A stretch of 64,000 nt of DNA from Paenibacillus sp. PL91 (GCF_012935325.2 NZ_JABBYG020000013.1:1-64000), one strand, 5' to 3'. Numbered from the stretch's first letter, positions 51,101-58,984 are shown. Numbers and translations: made by a program. The notes: generated by a model not told the origin, from the sequence alone.

Positions 51101-51634
51101 GCGCTTCAAGCTGGAGAAGCAACATTGCAGGCAACTGTCGTCTTGGATGGCGTTGCTCGCACTGGAGAGTTCGTTCTTAATGTAACCAATAATCTGGCGA
51201 TTACTGCGCAGTTGTCGGTCGACTCCACGCTGGGTACAAATACAAAAGATAGAGTACTTGACGGAAGCTTGGAAACCCGGTGGATATCAAACGGCTCCCA
51301 AACGCCTTATCTGATGCTGGGCTGGACAACGGAGCAAACGATCAACCAAGTGAAGCTGTGGAGCGGACATGTGCCGGTTATAGGCTCGGCCAACTGGCAT
51401 GTCAGAGATTTTGATCTGCAGATCTTGGAAGACGGAGAGTGGAAGACGATAGCCGAAGTCCGAGATAATGATCAGGACGCTTTTTTGGGTCAGTATACGA
51501 CGTTGAATTTGGATAGCCCCGTCGTGACGACTGCATTGCGCTTCCATTTTGTCCGTCCGTCATGGGGCAACGGCAATTTGAACGATATGATGGCCAGAAT
51601 CAATGAGGTGTTTGTCGGCTTCGTCAACGATTAG
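48134..51634 (+). CDS. Secreted multidomain right-handed beta-helix polysaccharide lyase-like protein
   Basis: The 1166-residue exported protein has a Sec signal peptide (residues 1-30, ending SSRVQAEA). Domains in order: fibronectin type III (about 57-150), F5/8 type C/discoidin-like carbohydrate-binding (156-279), a pectate-lyase-3-type beta-helix beginning YNVLDFGADPADNGIDDAQA (about 330) with many N-x-I-x-x-N turns up to about 755, a DNRLRE/CBM96-like module (770-925), a Big_2 Ig-like domain (930-1017) and a second F5/8C-like module (1020-1166). Lyase activity is inferred from the fold and from the nearby GH88, which requires unsaturated uronyl ends. Catalytic residues cannot be fixed by eye; epimerase or hydrolase activity remains possible. 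Its upstream region matches that of the ABC importer. Confidence 0.85.
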   Translation: MTRLTQRSTALLLILSMLFTGLMGSSRVQAEADAEFANRIVFGDFENGAPDDYSVAPEPPFVVQVMETTSTTVKLQWNPLPSSDVSQYVIYNGDSPAVSVSSSTYDANGGLYSSLVFNLEPSTEYDFTIRAHTTTELASVLSNEVTVSTPALSGDSATPLTIAGYRASGSDSNIPAYVIDGDIQTRWSAYDDGQWVELDLGSELLVSYLGVAFYRGDNRSKTIDIEVSNDQTNWTRVFSGDSSGTTIQVEAFGFEAVTARYVRVVGRGASEWTSISEIQVYPPHVDGFILRDVEIPPTGPDPDSPIPTKAGLYYADGTPHVPHEAQTVTGSTYNVLDFGADPADNGIDDAQAIRAALAAAALGDEVYLPNGHYQLTSTDMDGVTHFIMKSGVQMRGESQDGVLLVSDHANEQEEYATVEGIVFRMAGQNNIKISNMTITSSWDLSYSTNTSVANPDRGGPKQVIMITAASGKPSYNITLDGLTIEKFQRIGVVITNSHDVIVENSLFRNATNLAEGGNGYGVSIEGKSKESRLGREDDSRFNVVRNNEFIGPYLRHGTMAHSYTHNNLIENNYYLNSALDAIDFHGEDEYMNEVSYNHIVGGGEAAVGVGNPGATHDAAGPGNYIHNNLIENVKRYGVQVYLGSPDTIIENNTITGFTNAGSQGIRLKNAPGTIVKGNQIVNNTASDFWGIIAMKDDGDPTNAGNGAGIPENIIIQDNHVTGNTNGVMISHGTNIRLFGNEISGNTGTDYENQVAVSELIPATRAASVQQNAQNAPVANLLQIKGGKDGESVRSYQQFDLNSIEGKLATAWLYVYGQALESPAGETGAATSLYAVDSNDWDSDSMQWNTYQSPPELGQKLSTVQLNNNGEYAWYVFDATVLVQERLDGDRTISLAYAQNANQTGYLTHLYNGSDSSYRPYLRVETYPPVELAAVAVTADRSQLVPGMTTQLHVTGTYNTGSDVSLENADISFISLTPDLVTVDHTGVVTALQAGEATLQATVVLDGVARTGEFVLNVTNNLAITAQLSVDSTLGTNTKDRVLDGSLETRWISNGSQTPYLMLGWTTEQTINQVKLWSGHVPVIGSANWHVRDFDLQILEDGEWKTIAEVRDNDQDAFLGQYTTLNLDSPVVTTALRFHFVRPSWGNGNLNDMMARINEVFVGFVND

Positions 51635-51639
51635 GAACC

Positions 51640-51680
51640 ATCTCGGCCTAAGTCCTTGTTACGTGGGCTTAGGCCGAAGT
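51640..51680 (+). terminator. Terminator-like hairpin after the lyase gene
   Basis: The arms tcggcctaagtcc and gggcttaggccga (about 51645-51678) form a stem of at least 12 pairs, followed by a short T-rich stretch. Confidence 0.65.
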
Positions 51681-51721
51681 TCTGTTATTCCGCTGGTTCT
51701 ATTAAAGTACTCGAATTTACA

Positions 51722-51793
51722 TAGTTTTTCTCGATTTCGTGTTATTTTTTCTGGAAGCCATCAGATTTATACTAGTGATAGAAAGCGATTACA
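51722..51793 (+). promoter_or_regulatory. Promoter, YesN-like operator and cre-like site of the ABC importer
   Basis: tagtttttctcga starts at 51722, a second attttttc block about 20 bp later, and TATACT is at 51768-51773, exactly 46 bp after the first block as in the lyase promoter. The cre-like agaaagcgattaca lies at 51780-51793. The start of the operon is 22 bp further on. Confidence 0.65.
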
Positions 51794-51814
51794 AACGTAG
51801 AGAGGGGCATAAAA

Positions 51815-53149
51815 ATGAAGAAATACGGGTTTGTCTTGCTGTCTGTTGTATTGCTGCTCGGATTGCTGAGCGCATGCGGAGGAAAAGGAAATAACAATAA
51901 TGGTGCCGCAATGGCAAACAAGGAAAAAGCGAACAATGCGCCGAGTGCGGAAGTGGCTGCTGAGTCAAAAGATCCTATAGAGCTTGAGATGTCCGTTTGG
52001 GGCAGCGATGCCCAGGTGGCGTTGTATGACGAGCTTGCTGAGGAATACAAGAAGCTCCATCCGAATGTGACAGTCAAAACTTCCGTGATTCCGTGGGCGG
52101 ACTACCAGCAGAAACTGGCGATCATGGCAGCGACCAAAACCTCGCCTGATATCGTATGGATCTCAGAGCGTATGATTCCGCAATTTATGAATGGGGGCCA
52201 GCTGCTGGATATTTCGTCCGTGAAAGAGGACGCGGCTTATGCGTTCGATGATATTATACCATCCACGCTCACTGCATTTGAAAAGGACGGCAAACTCTAC
52301 GGCATTCCATTCTCTACGCCGCCTCAGGTTGTTTTCTACAATAAAAAACTGTTTGAAGCGAATGGATTGAAGTCGCCAATGCAGCTTTATGAAGAGGGCA
52401 ACTGGACTTACGATGAGATGGTCAAAGCGTCCGAAGCGATCTCCAAACCGCAAGAAGGGGTATACGGCGTGAAGTTCATACAAAGTTCCTCCAACTGGTC
52501 CGACAACCTGATTCCATTGATTTGGGCGATGGGCGGCGAAATCTTCAACGAAGACACAACGCAATTCGCTATGAACACGCCGGAGACGGCCAAAGCGATC
52601 AATCTCTTTAAAGGGCTGCTCGATAAGAAAGCGCATCCAAGCATCGGCGAGCAGTTAACTTTCGATACAGGTAAGCTTGGTATGGCGTTTGAGAACGTTA
52701 CCCGTACAAGCGCTTACCGTGACAAAGTCGATTTCGAATGGGATATTGCTCCGCTTCCGAAAGGCGACCATGGCGTCACGGTGCCTATCGGCTTTGGAGG
52801 CTATTCGATTTTCAAAGACGCAGAGTATCCGGAAGAAGCATTGGAATATTTAAAATTTATTAGTAATAAGGAAAATGCAGCTAAAGTAGCCCAGTTTTTT
52901 GTACCGCAGAGAGAGTCTGTCCTGTACTCCGATGAGTATCTGAATAAGTTCCCGTTCCCGACTGTTGAAACGATGAAAGTGGCTGCGTACGATCGGTTGG
53001 CCGAAGGTGTAATCCGGCCTTCCCATCCGAACTGGGTCAAGATTGACGAGCAGGTGACATTAAACATGGACGCAATTTTGCTCGGTTCCACGACAACCGA
53101 GCAAGCGTTGAAAATTATGGAAGAAAGCATTAATCCTCTATTGAAATAA
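51815..53149 (+). CDS. Carbohydrate ABC transporter substrate-binding lipoprotein
   Basis: The 444-residue family-1 solute-binding protein has a lipoprotein signal (LLSACGG, lipid Cys about residue 22) and an Asn/Gly/Ala-rich linker. The mature domain starts IELEMSVWGSDAQVALYDEL and has typical SBP motifs (MMAATKTSPDIVWI-like, GGQLLDIS, GKLYGIPFSTPPQVVFYNKKL, GVYGVKFIQSS and PEEALEYLKFISN). It captures oligosaccharides and delivers them to the two permeases that follow. The ATG at 51815 has a gaggggc RBS. Regulation by YesN and CcpA is inferred from the upstream region shared with the lyase. An intergenic hairpin separates it from the permease genes. Confidence 0.92.
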   Translation: MKKYGFVLLSVVLLLGLLSACGGKGNNNNGAAMANKEKANNAPSAEVAAESKDPIELEMSVWGSDAQVALYDELAEEYKKLHPNVTVKTSVIPWADYQQKLAIMAATKTSPDIVWISERMIPQFMNGGQLLDISSVKEDAAYAFDDIIPSTLTAFEKDGKLYGIPFSTPPQVVFYNKKLFEANGLKSPMQLYEEGNWTYDEMVKASEAISKPQEGVYGVKFIQSSSNWSDNLIPLIWAMGGEIFNEDTTQFAMNTPETAKAINLFKGLLDKKAHPSIGEQLTFDTGKLGMAFENVTRTSAYRDKVDFEWDIAPLPKGDHGVTVPIGFGGYSIFKDAEYPEEALEYLKFISNKENAAKVAQFFVPQRESVLYSDEYLNKFPFPTVETMKVAAYDRLAEGVIRPSHPNWVKIDEQVTLNMDAILLGSTTTEQALKIMEESINPLLK

Positions 53150-53172
53150 CCCTCCAGAACGATGGAGCATTG

Positions 53173-53205
53173 CGAGATCGCCATATGAACTATAGGGCGA
53201 TCTCG
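53173..53205 (+). other. Intergenic stem-loop in the ABC operon
   Basis: The perfect 10-bp arms cgagatcgcc and ggcgatctcg surround a 13-base loop, with no T tract after them. Such hairpins between a binding-protein gene and its permeases often stabilise the upstream mRNA or reduce downstream expression, giving more binding protein than permease. Confidence 0.65.
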
Positions 53206-53254
53206 TAAATTATAGGGAGGGTTGCGTCATATTGACAACAGGAGGTAGGCGCGA

Positions 53255-54163
53255 ATGGCCGGAGGTAAGTCAGCAGGTTTAGCAACTATGAAATCAAAAG
53301 AAATGTGGATGGGATATTTGTTTATACTGCCTATTGTGGCGGGATATATAATCTTTCTGTTTGGCCCGATCGTTTACGCTTTCGTGATGAGCTTTACGAA
53401 TTGGTCGTTATTTGGAAATACAGCGTATATTGGTTTGGATAACTATATTTACGCCATGCGCGATGATCCCGTCTTCTGGGATACGGTCGTGAATACCGTG
53501 TATTTTTCTGCGGGCTTGGTCCCGCTGAACATTGTTTTATCGCTTTTGCTGGCCATGCTGTTGAAACGGAAAATATGGGGCATCGGCTTGTTTCGGACCG
53601 CGATCTTTACGCCGGTAGTCGTTTCCCTCGTGGTTTGGGGGATCGTATGGAAGTTTATTTTCTCTACGGACGGCGGATTAGTCAATCTGCTGATCCGAAC
53701 GTTTGGCGGAACGGAGATTGCCTGGCTTTTCTCGGAAACTTGGACGATGCCTACCGTTATAGTGGTCAGTGCGCTAAAAGGCGTGGGCATGAACATGGTC
53801 ATCTTCCTGGCCGCTCTGCACGATGTGCCGAAGGATTATTACGAGGCTTCCAAAATTGACGGCGCTTCGCGCTGGGAAACCTTTAAATCCATTACACTGC
53901 CAATGATTACGCCAGCCGTATTCATGATAACGATAATAACCGTTATCGGTTCTCTTAAAGTGTTCGGACAAATCTATGTGATGACAGGCGGAGGGCCGGG
54001 AACAAGCACGTACGTGATGGTCTTCTACATTTTCAAACAAGCGTTCCGCTCCTACGAATTCGGTTATGCATCGGCACTGGCATTTATTTTGTTCAGCATT
54101 ATCCTGGTTCTGACTTTGATACAGTGGAAACTGAGAAAGAGATGGGTACATCATGAACAATAA
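53255..54163 (+). CDS. Carbohydrate ABC transporter permease 1 (MalF/LacF-type)
   Basis: The 302-residue membrane protein has six predicted helices, beginning MGYLFILPIVAGYIIFLFGP. The EAA coupling motif is YYEASKIDGASRWETFKSITLP with the downstream ITPAVF at about residues 195-225. The later TGGGPGTSTYVMVFYIFKQAF is typical of sugar permeases of the LplB/UgpA type. The start has aggaggt upstream. It overlaps permease 2 by 11 bp. It forms the channel for imported oligosaccharide with the next gene product. No ATPase gene is present, so a shared MsmX-type ATPase elsewhere is expected. Confidence 0.92.
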   Translation: MAGGKSAGLATMKSKEMWMGYLFILPIVAGYIIFLFGPIVYAFVMSFTNWSLFGNTAYIGLDNYIYAMRDDPVFWDTVVNTVYFSAGLVPLNIVLSLLLAMLLKRKIWGIGLFRTAIFTPVVVSLVVWGIVWKFIFSTDGGLVNLLIRTFGGTEIAWLFSETWTMPTVIVVSALKGVGMNMVIFLAALHDVPKDYYEASKIDGASRWETFKSITLPMITPAVFMITIITVIGSLKVFGQIYVMTGGGPGTSTYVMVFYIFKQAFRSYEFGYASALAFILFSIILVLTLIQWKLRKRWVHHEQ

Positions 54164-54986
54164 AAAGATAACATCGAGCCTTGCATCCTACCTGGTTCTA
54201 ACAATCGTTTCCTTCATCGTGTTGTTCCCTTTTTTTTGGATGGTCAGCACATCATTGAAGACGGAATCCGAGGTGTTTCTATTTCCGCCCCAGTGGATAC
54301 CCGAAGCTTGGGAATGGATCAATTATATTCGCGTGTTTACGGATATGCCATTCCATCTCTACTTTTTTAATAGTATGTATATCGCGGTGCTCGTCACGGC
54401 AGGCACTTGTTTCTTGTCCGCATTGGCAGGCTATGCGTTTGCCAGATTGCACTTTCCATTCAAAAACGCGATCTTTCTGTTCCTGCTCAGCGGGATGATG
54501 ATTCCTACGGAAGTTACGGCCATTCCTTTATTCAGCTGGATGTCAAAGCTCGGATTCATCGATACGCATATTCCTCTGATTTTTCCGCCAATGCTTGGAG
54601 CGGGAGGGATGTTCGGCGTATTTCTCGTACGTCAGTTTCTAATTACAGTTCCTATTGAACTGGATGAAGCAGCCAAAGTGGACGGGTGTTCACCGTGGCG
54701 CACGTTCAGGTCGATTATGCTCCCGATCGCCACGCCCGCATTGGCAACCGTAAGCATCTTTACATTCATGAATAGCTGGAACGAGTTTTTTGAACCGCTT
54801 ATTTATTTAAATACGAAGGAATTGTTCACGCTGCCGATCGGCTTATCGCTGCTGACTACGGATGCCGGCGTGGACTGGCCGCTGCTGCTTGCCGCTTCGA
54901 CCATAGCAACAGTCCCGATTCTGGTCGTTTTCTTCCTGGCTCAAAACAAGTTTATTGAAGGCATTGCCAATACGGGCTTGAAATAA
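54153..54986 (+). CDS. Carbohydrate ABC transporter permease 2 (MalG-type)
   Basis: The 277-residue permease of the LplC/UgpE type has six helices, opening YLVLTIVSFIVLFPFFWMVSTSLK. The EAA loop is PIELDEAAKVDGCSPWRTFRSI with MLPIATPA near residues 170-200. The ending VFFLAQNKFIEGIANTGLK is highly conserved in this family. Its start codon overlaps the end of permease 1, giving coupled translation. With the binding protein and first permease it makes a CUT1 oligosaccharide importer of the locus. Confidence 0.92.
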   Translation: MNNKKITSSLASYLVLTIVSFIVLFPFFWMVSTSLKTESEVFLFPPQWIPEAWEWINYIRVFTDMPFHLYFFNSMYIAVLVTAGTCFLSALAGYAFARLHFPFKNAIFLFLLSGMMIPTEVTAIPLFSWMSKLGFIDTHIPLIFPPMLGAGGMFGVFLVRQFLITVPIELDEAAKVDGCSPWRTFRSIMLPIATPALATVSIFTFMNSWNEFFEPLIYLNTKELFTLPIGLSLLTTDAGVDWPLLLAASTIATVPILVVFFLAQNKFIEGIANTGLK

Positions 54987-55146
54987 TGCGTTTTCTCCAA
55001 AAAGGACTGCCAAGGGTCAGGACAAGATCAATGGATCTTTAGGGAAAGCGAGGAATAACGCTTAAAAAGTTTGGATCAATAGGAAATTGGCTCGCTGTAA
55101 GAAAAAGAAATGATAACTAATATAAATGCAGTAATTTTCACATGCA

Positions 55147-55178
55147 AACGTCAGCCCAATAATGGACTGACGTTTGTA
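55147..55178 (+). terminator. Terminator of the ABC importer operon
   Basis: The arms aacgtcag and ctgacgtt are followed by TTGTATTTTG. The surrounding stretch 54987-55304 shows no gene. Confidence 0.6.
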
Positions 55179-55304
55179 TTTTGCAGCTACTTCGAAACGA
55201 AAAAAAGGCATATGTTAACAGTCTGTAGGTTAAAGAGGCTTTTGCTCCGTTAAGATTGAAATTAGATTTAAAAAAATTCCAGTTAAATCAATCTTTGAAT
55301 AATC

Positions 55305-55595
55305 TCACTTATTCAGTTTACTTAACACTTCTTTAGCGACTTGAATCGCAGATGCATCGCGTGGCCAACCTACATAAAAAGCAAGATGGGTTATAACCTC
55401 GACCAGTTCATCTTCGGTCAGGCCTTTCTCCCTTGCAAGGTTTAGATGATACTGGAGCTTTTTGGTATGTTCACCCGCAATAAGAGCGGAAACCGTAATT
55501 AGACTCCTCTCCCGTAGCAATAACTCTTCTCTTCTCCATACATCGCCGAAAAGAACATCTTCTGATGTACAGGATATAACCGGCGAAGTTTGTTC
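55305..55595 (-). pseudogene. Truncated carboxymuconolactone decarboxylase family gene
   Basis: On the minus strand the frame reads VLFGDVWRREELLLRERSL, then ITVSALIAGEHTKKL, then GLTEDELVEVITHLAFYVGW and a normal ending. This covers the CMD-family AhpD-like core but lacks the first about 30 residues. The frame runs back to a stop at 55596-55598 with no plausible start or RBS. The usual CxxC of AhpD is absent, as in many CMD proteins of this branch. It looks like a gene that lost its 5' end; a start at an internal codon cannot be fully excluded. Confidence 0.7.
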
Positions 55596-55635
55596 TTAAT
55601 AGGCTATAGTTGCTGAGCTGCTGTTAGTTTGTCGT

Positions 55636-55835
55636 ATTGACTGGAAAACCTCCAGCTCATTTCGCCGATTTAAGCCCATCCGTCTATATAGCTGGAAAAT
55701 CTCCTGTTAATTTTTCGTTTTACGCCCAAATCGAGATTAAGACGAGGAATTAGCAGGAGGAATTCCATATAAATGCTGAAAATGCCTATTCACAGAGCTA
55801 TTTAGCGGGAGGAATTCCCGTTAAATGTTACGTCT
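55636..55835. repeat. Cluster of short mutually inverted repeats
   Basis: Two forward units (gactggaaaacctccagctc near 55639 and tagctggaaaatctcctgtt near 55689) and two inverted units (attagcaggaggaattccat near 55752 and ttagcgggaggaattcccgt near 55801) share the core (ctgg)aaa-cctcc / ggagga-ttcc. No coding potential was recognised. It resembles a small palindromic intergenic repeat family. Confidence 0.6.
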
Positions 55836-55897
55836 CAAGCGTCCACGCAGCCCCTCTCCCCTACACGTATGTGCTGCTCCGCGAGAGCAAGCAACAT

Positions 55898-55949
55898 AAA
55901 ACAACCAGCTCCAGCACGATGGTCAAATCGTACTAGAGCTGGTTGTTTT
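55898..55949. terminator. Bidirectional terminator downstream of the alpha-galactosidase
   Basis: The arms aaaacaaccagct and agctggttgtttt have an inner acgat/atcgt helix. It serves the minus-strand alpha-galactosidase gene. Confidence 0.8.
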
Positions 55950-55994
55950 CTTCTTATGATTAAACATTAACTCGGCAGTTAATGCTCGCTCAGC

Positions 55995-57296
55995 CTATAG
56001 GGTTAGTTTAAGCAGCATAGAGCTATGGGGAGGCAGCGAGAAGGACAGCTCATTCATAGCTCCCAAATTCTCGCGTGCCCAAAGGCTGCGAACTTGCGGA
56101 GCCTCGGTTAAGTCCAGCTGTGAAAGTGTGACGGTAATGGTATCGTCTTGCTCCCCGGCATTAAACAAGGCTACATACAGCGCGCCTTCTTCGTCCCGGG
56201 ACGTCCATGCAATACGCTCCTGTTCTCGAAAAAGCTGGCTGGCGCCGCGTCCGTTGCGATGCAGAGCGAGCACTTCTTCGTTAGTCAGCAGCGACAATGT
56301 CCACTCGTCGTTATCCCGCATTTCGCCGCCAAACATAAGCGGTGAGCGGAAAATCGCCCACAGCGACATCATCGTCACCTGCTCATCCCGCGTAAATCTT
56401 GTCCAGCGATCGCTTCCTCCGCCATCGACGGAGCGAATGCCAAGATGACCGAGCGGAAGCATATCGCAATCCGGCCATGCGCCTTCTGCAACATGCGGAG
56501 CCCACTTCTCGCAGCGCTCGAACATCTCGTGCAGCAAATGCCAAAGATCCCAGTAATCGTCGGTCATCCGCCACATATTCGCATGTGCCGCGAGCGCCTC
56601 GGCATGCTCAAGAGGAGCCGGTCCGGGCGAGAGGCTGAGCACCATCGGCCTGCCGCAATGCTCGATGGCGTTATGGATCAATTTGATCTCATCCAAATGT
56701 ATGCCGTAAATTCTTGAAGCGGCGATATCATCCACTTTGACAAAATCAACGCCCCAAGAAGCGTACAGCTCGAACAAGGAATTGTAATATTGCTGTGCGC
56801 CATCCTTGGATGCATCAACCCCGTACATGTCCGTATTCCAAGGGCAGATCGAGTTCGGATGCGCAATTGAGCGGGCTGTCGCCTTCGTTCCGAGTACCTT
56901 GGTGTCAGCATGTACCGCTTGGCGCGGTATGCCCCGCATAATATGGATGCCGAATTTTAGCCCCAGCGAATGCACATAATCCGCAAGCGGCTTAAAGCCA
57001 TGTCCGCCGGCAGCGGATGGGAAACGATTGGCCGCGGGCTGCAAGCGAGAATACTCATCCATTTCGAGCGGTACAAAGGGGCGGTATTGCGATGAGTTTG
57101 CGCCAGGCTCATACCACTGGATGTCTACCACGACATAATCCCAGCCAAAAGCTTTCAAATGCTCGGCCATATATGCCGCGTTGCCGCGCACCTCGTCCTC
57201 TCTAACGCTTGCGCCGTAGCAATCCCAGCTATTCCAGCCCATTGGCGGGGTTACGGCATATGGATGGTGTTTGTAAGCTTTGTAAGCATTAGTCAT
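55995..57296 (-). CDS. GH27 alpha-galactosidase (melibiase-type)
   Basis: The 433-residue glycoside hydrolase hydrolyses terminal alpha-galactosides. GH27 motifs are clear: TPPMGWNSWDCYGASVRED at the start, then WDYVVVDIQWYEP, LGLKFGIHIMRGIPRQAVHA, the nucleophile strand GVDFVKVDDIA, RMTDDYWDLWH for the acid/base region, and MMSLWAIFRSPLMFGGEMRD. A C-terminal beta-sandwich ends in SLPPHSSMLLKL. No signal peptide is visible, so it is probably intracellular and acts on imported oligosaccharides. The frame continues to 57413, but ATG 57296 with gagagga upstream is preferred. The AraC gene lies just upstream on the same strand and likely controls it. Confidence 0.9.
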   Translation of the reverse strand: MTNAYKAYKHHPYAVTPPMGWNSWDCYGASVREDEVRGNAAYMAEHLKAFGWDYVVVDIQWYEPGANSSQYRPFVPLEMDEYSRLQPAANRFPSAAGGHGFKPLADYVHSLGLKFGIHIMRGIPRQAVHADTKVLGTKATARSIAHPNSICPWNTDMYGVDASKDGAQQYYNSLFELYASWGVDFVKVDDIAASRIYGIHLDEIKLIHNAIEHCGRPMVLSLSPGPAPLEHAEALAAHANMWRMTDDYWDLWHLLHEMFERCEKWAPHVAEGAWPDCDMLPLGHLGIRSVDGGGSDRWTRFTRDEQVTMMSLWAIFRSPLMFGGEMRDNDEWTLSLLTNEEVLALHRNGRGASQLFREQERIAWTSRDEEGALYVALFNAGEQDDTITVTLSQLDLTEAPQVRSLWARENLGAMNELSFSLPPHSSMLLKLTL

Positions 57297-57405
57297 ATTA
57301 TTTCGTCCTCTCATATCGTAATATTGCTTTATACGATAATCGTAAAACGAAACGCTAGTCAGTGAATAGCACAATTTATTGCGTATATATGTAAAATATT
57401 GCTCT

Positions 57406-58290
57406 CTAATCAAATTGCAAGCGATCGATCGATGGAAGCTCCTTCGCTAAGCGGAAATCAGCTGGCGGAAACCCGACGCGGCTGCGAAACACCTTGCTAA
57501 AGTAGCTGCCGCTGGCATAGCCAACAGCAAATGCGATCTCTTCCACGGAGAGCGAGCTGCTTCTAAGCAGCTCTACAGCCTTTTCAATTCTAAGCTTGGT
57601 TACATAATCCATTGGCGAGATGCCGGTCGTTTGAGTGAACATTCTCGTAAAATAGTACTTGGATAGCTCTGCTGCCCGAGCGACATCATCCAAGCTCTGC
57701 AGCCGATGAAACTCGGCTTCCATAAAAGCGGCAGCCTGCTTGATTGGCTGCGGCCAATTGGCCTTCTCCTGCTGCTGCGCCGTGCTCGATTGGAGAAGCT
57801 CCATCATGAAGCGATAAATTAGCGACGAAGCTTGATAGCTGCTTTTTATCCGATTGCTGCGAGCCTCCGCATACAAGCTCTGAAGCGTGTGAACGACTGC
57901 GCTAGATGGCTCAAATGACGGAGTGGCGCCAACGGTTTGCAGGAGCTCTTTCCAAAGGTTCTGCAAATGCTGCTGGCGAAACAATACAAAATAAAAGGAC
58001 CAATGGTCGCTTAAGCGAGGCAAGCAATAATGGTGATCACCCGGAATTTCAGCAAGAAAGGCGGTTCCGGCATGAATTTCATGCGTTTGATCGCCGAGTC
58101 TGAAGTGCCCGAAGCCGGAAACGGTATACTGGAACAAATAGAGCGGACCGTCAATCCGTTTCATTCCATCCCAATAGTAATCAGGCTCAGTCACTTCCTG
58201 ATAGCCGGTAGCAAACAGCTGATAAATCGGAAGATGGGGCGGGTCTTGAAAACGGTAGCCGTACACGCCGTAAGGCTTCTGCAATGCCAT
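57406..58290 (-). CDS. AraC-family regulator of the alpha-galactosidase
   Basis: The 294-residue protein has an N-terminal cupin/AraC-binding domain (YLFQYTVSGFGHFRLGDQTH, AGTAFLAEIPGDHHYCLP) and a C-terminal HTH pair (LDDVARAAELSKYYFTRMF, VEEIAFAVGYASGSYFSKVF). It resembles RafR/MsmR-type regulators that activate alpha-galactoside metabolism. It is followed by the GH27 gene after about 110 bp on the same strand, and the spacer is AT-rich with tacgataatcgta, a palindrome near 57332-57344 that could be an operator. ATG 58290 has a gaggtg-type RBS on its strand. Confidence 0.9.
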   Translation of the reverse strand: MALQKPYGVYGYRFQDPPHLPIYQLFATGYQEVTEPDYYWDGMKRIDGPLYLFQYTVSGFGHFRLGDQTHEIHAGTAFLAEIPGDHHYCLPRLSDHWSFYFVLFRQQHLQNLWKELLQTVGATPSFEPSSAVVHTLQSLYAEARSNRIKSSYQASSLIYRFMMELLQSSTAQQQEKANWPQPIKQAAAFMEAEFHRLQSLDDVARAAELSKYYFTRMFTQTTGISPMDYVTKLRIEKAVELLRSSSLSVEEIAFAVGYASGSYFSKVFRSRVGFPPADFRLAKELPSIDRLQFD

Positions 58291-58350
58291 GCGAAATAAG
58301 CACCTCCATGAGAGCGGATATATAGTGGGAAATCAAGAAAGGGTGAGAGT

Positions 58351-58761
58351 ATGACAGAGCTGATATCTGTGTTTATATATGGCTCTTTACTTCCCGGCCA
58401 TAGCAATCACCATGTCGTTTCAGCCTTTATACAATCGTATAGAGCCGGTCAAATTGCCGGAAGGATGGTTGATTGCGGCGCCTATCCAGCAGCCGTTCGG
58501 GATTCAATTGCAAAGCAGCGCAATAGTATTATACGCGGTCAGTGGATTACCGTCGATAGAAAGGGAATGGCATCGATGGATGAGCTTGAGGACTTTTTCG
58601 GAATCGAGGAGCAAAATGATTATGAACGAATTTGGGTAACGGATGTCAAAAATCGTGATGTTTCGGGCTGGGCTTACGTATGGGATACGAGCAGGGGCTG
58701 CCCATCGATAGAAGAAGAGTATTGGCCGGACTTTTTCGCTCGCAAAATTTCAAAAGCATAA
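58351..58761 (+). CDS. Gamma-glutamylcyclotransferase-like (AIG2/GGCT fold) protein
   Basis: The 136-residue protein has the GGCT-like fold entry VFIYGSLLPGHSNHHV with the substrate-binding YGSL/LxxG motif at residues 9-15, and the later MDELEDFFGIEEQNDYERI, which contains the acidic residue position of the family active site. Known relatives release 5-oxoproline from gamma-glutamyl amino acids or amines. Its substrate is not deducible. ATG 58351 follows agggtgag. It is divergent from the AraC gene by 60 bp and ends in a strong bidirectional terminator. Confidence 0.85.
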   Translation: MTELISVFIYGSLLPGHSNHHVVSAFIQSYRAGQIAGRMVDCGAYPAAVRDSIAKQRNSIIRGQWITVDRKGMASMDELEDFFGIEEQNDYERIWVTDVKNRDVSGWAYVWDTSRGCPSIEEEYWPDFFARKISKA

Positions 58762-58766
58762 TCATT

Positions 58767-58817
58767 AAAGGCATGCTCCCTTCTCCTTTTTAATCTACAC
58801 ACCGAGAGCATGCCTTT
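58767..58817. terminator. Bidirectional terminator
   Basis: The arms aaaggcatgctc (58767-58778) and gagcatgccttt (58806-58817) form a perfect 12-bp stem between the GGCT gene and the small minus-strand gene. Confidence 0.85.
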
Positions 58818-58831
58818 TCCTTCAAATCATT

Positions 58832-58984
58832 CTATTCTTTGTCTTCTTCATTGTCTGCGGCATAAGCGATAAGCGCGACATCTGAGCCGTATGATTCAGT
58901 CAATTGCTGCTCCAGCTTGCGAATAGCATCGAGCGCATCATTTTGACTATTCAGCTCGGCGATCCGATAATCTTTGTCCTTCAT
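58832..58984 (-). CDS. Small acidic protein (50 residues)
   Basis: The 50-codon frame MKDKDYRIAELNSQNDALDA then IRKLEQQLTESYGSDVALIA and a final acidic YAADNEEDKE has an aaggatg RBS 10 bp upstream of ATG 58984 and ends beside a strong terminator. The helical, charged composition with heptad-like LeuIle spacing suggests a short coiled coil. Similar tiny acidic proteins are widespread in Bacilli and unnamed. No function is known. Confidence 0.75.
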   Translation of the reverse strand: MKDKDYRIAELNSQNDALDAIRKLEQQLTESYGSDVALIAYAADNEEDKE

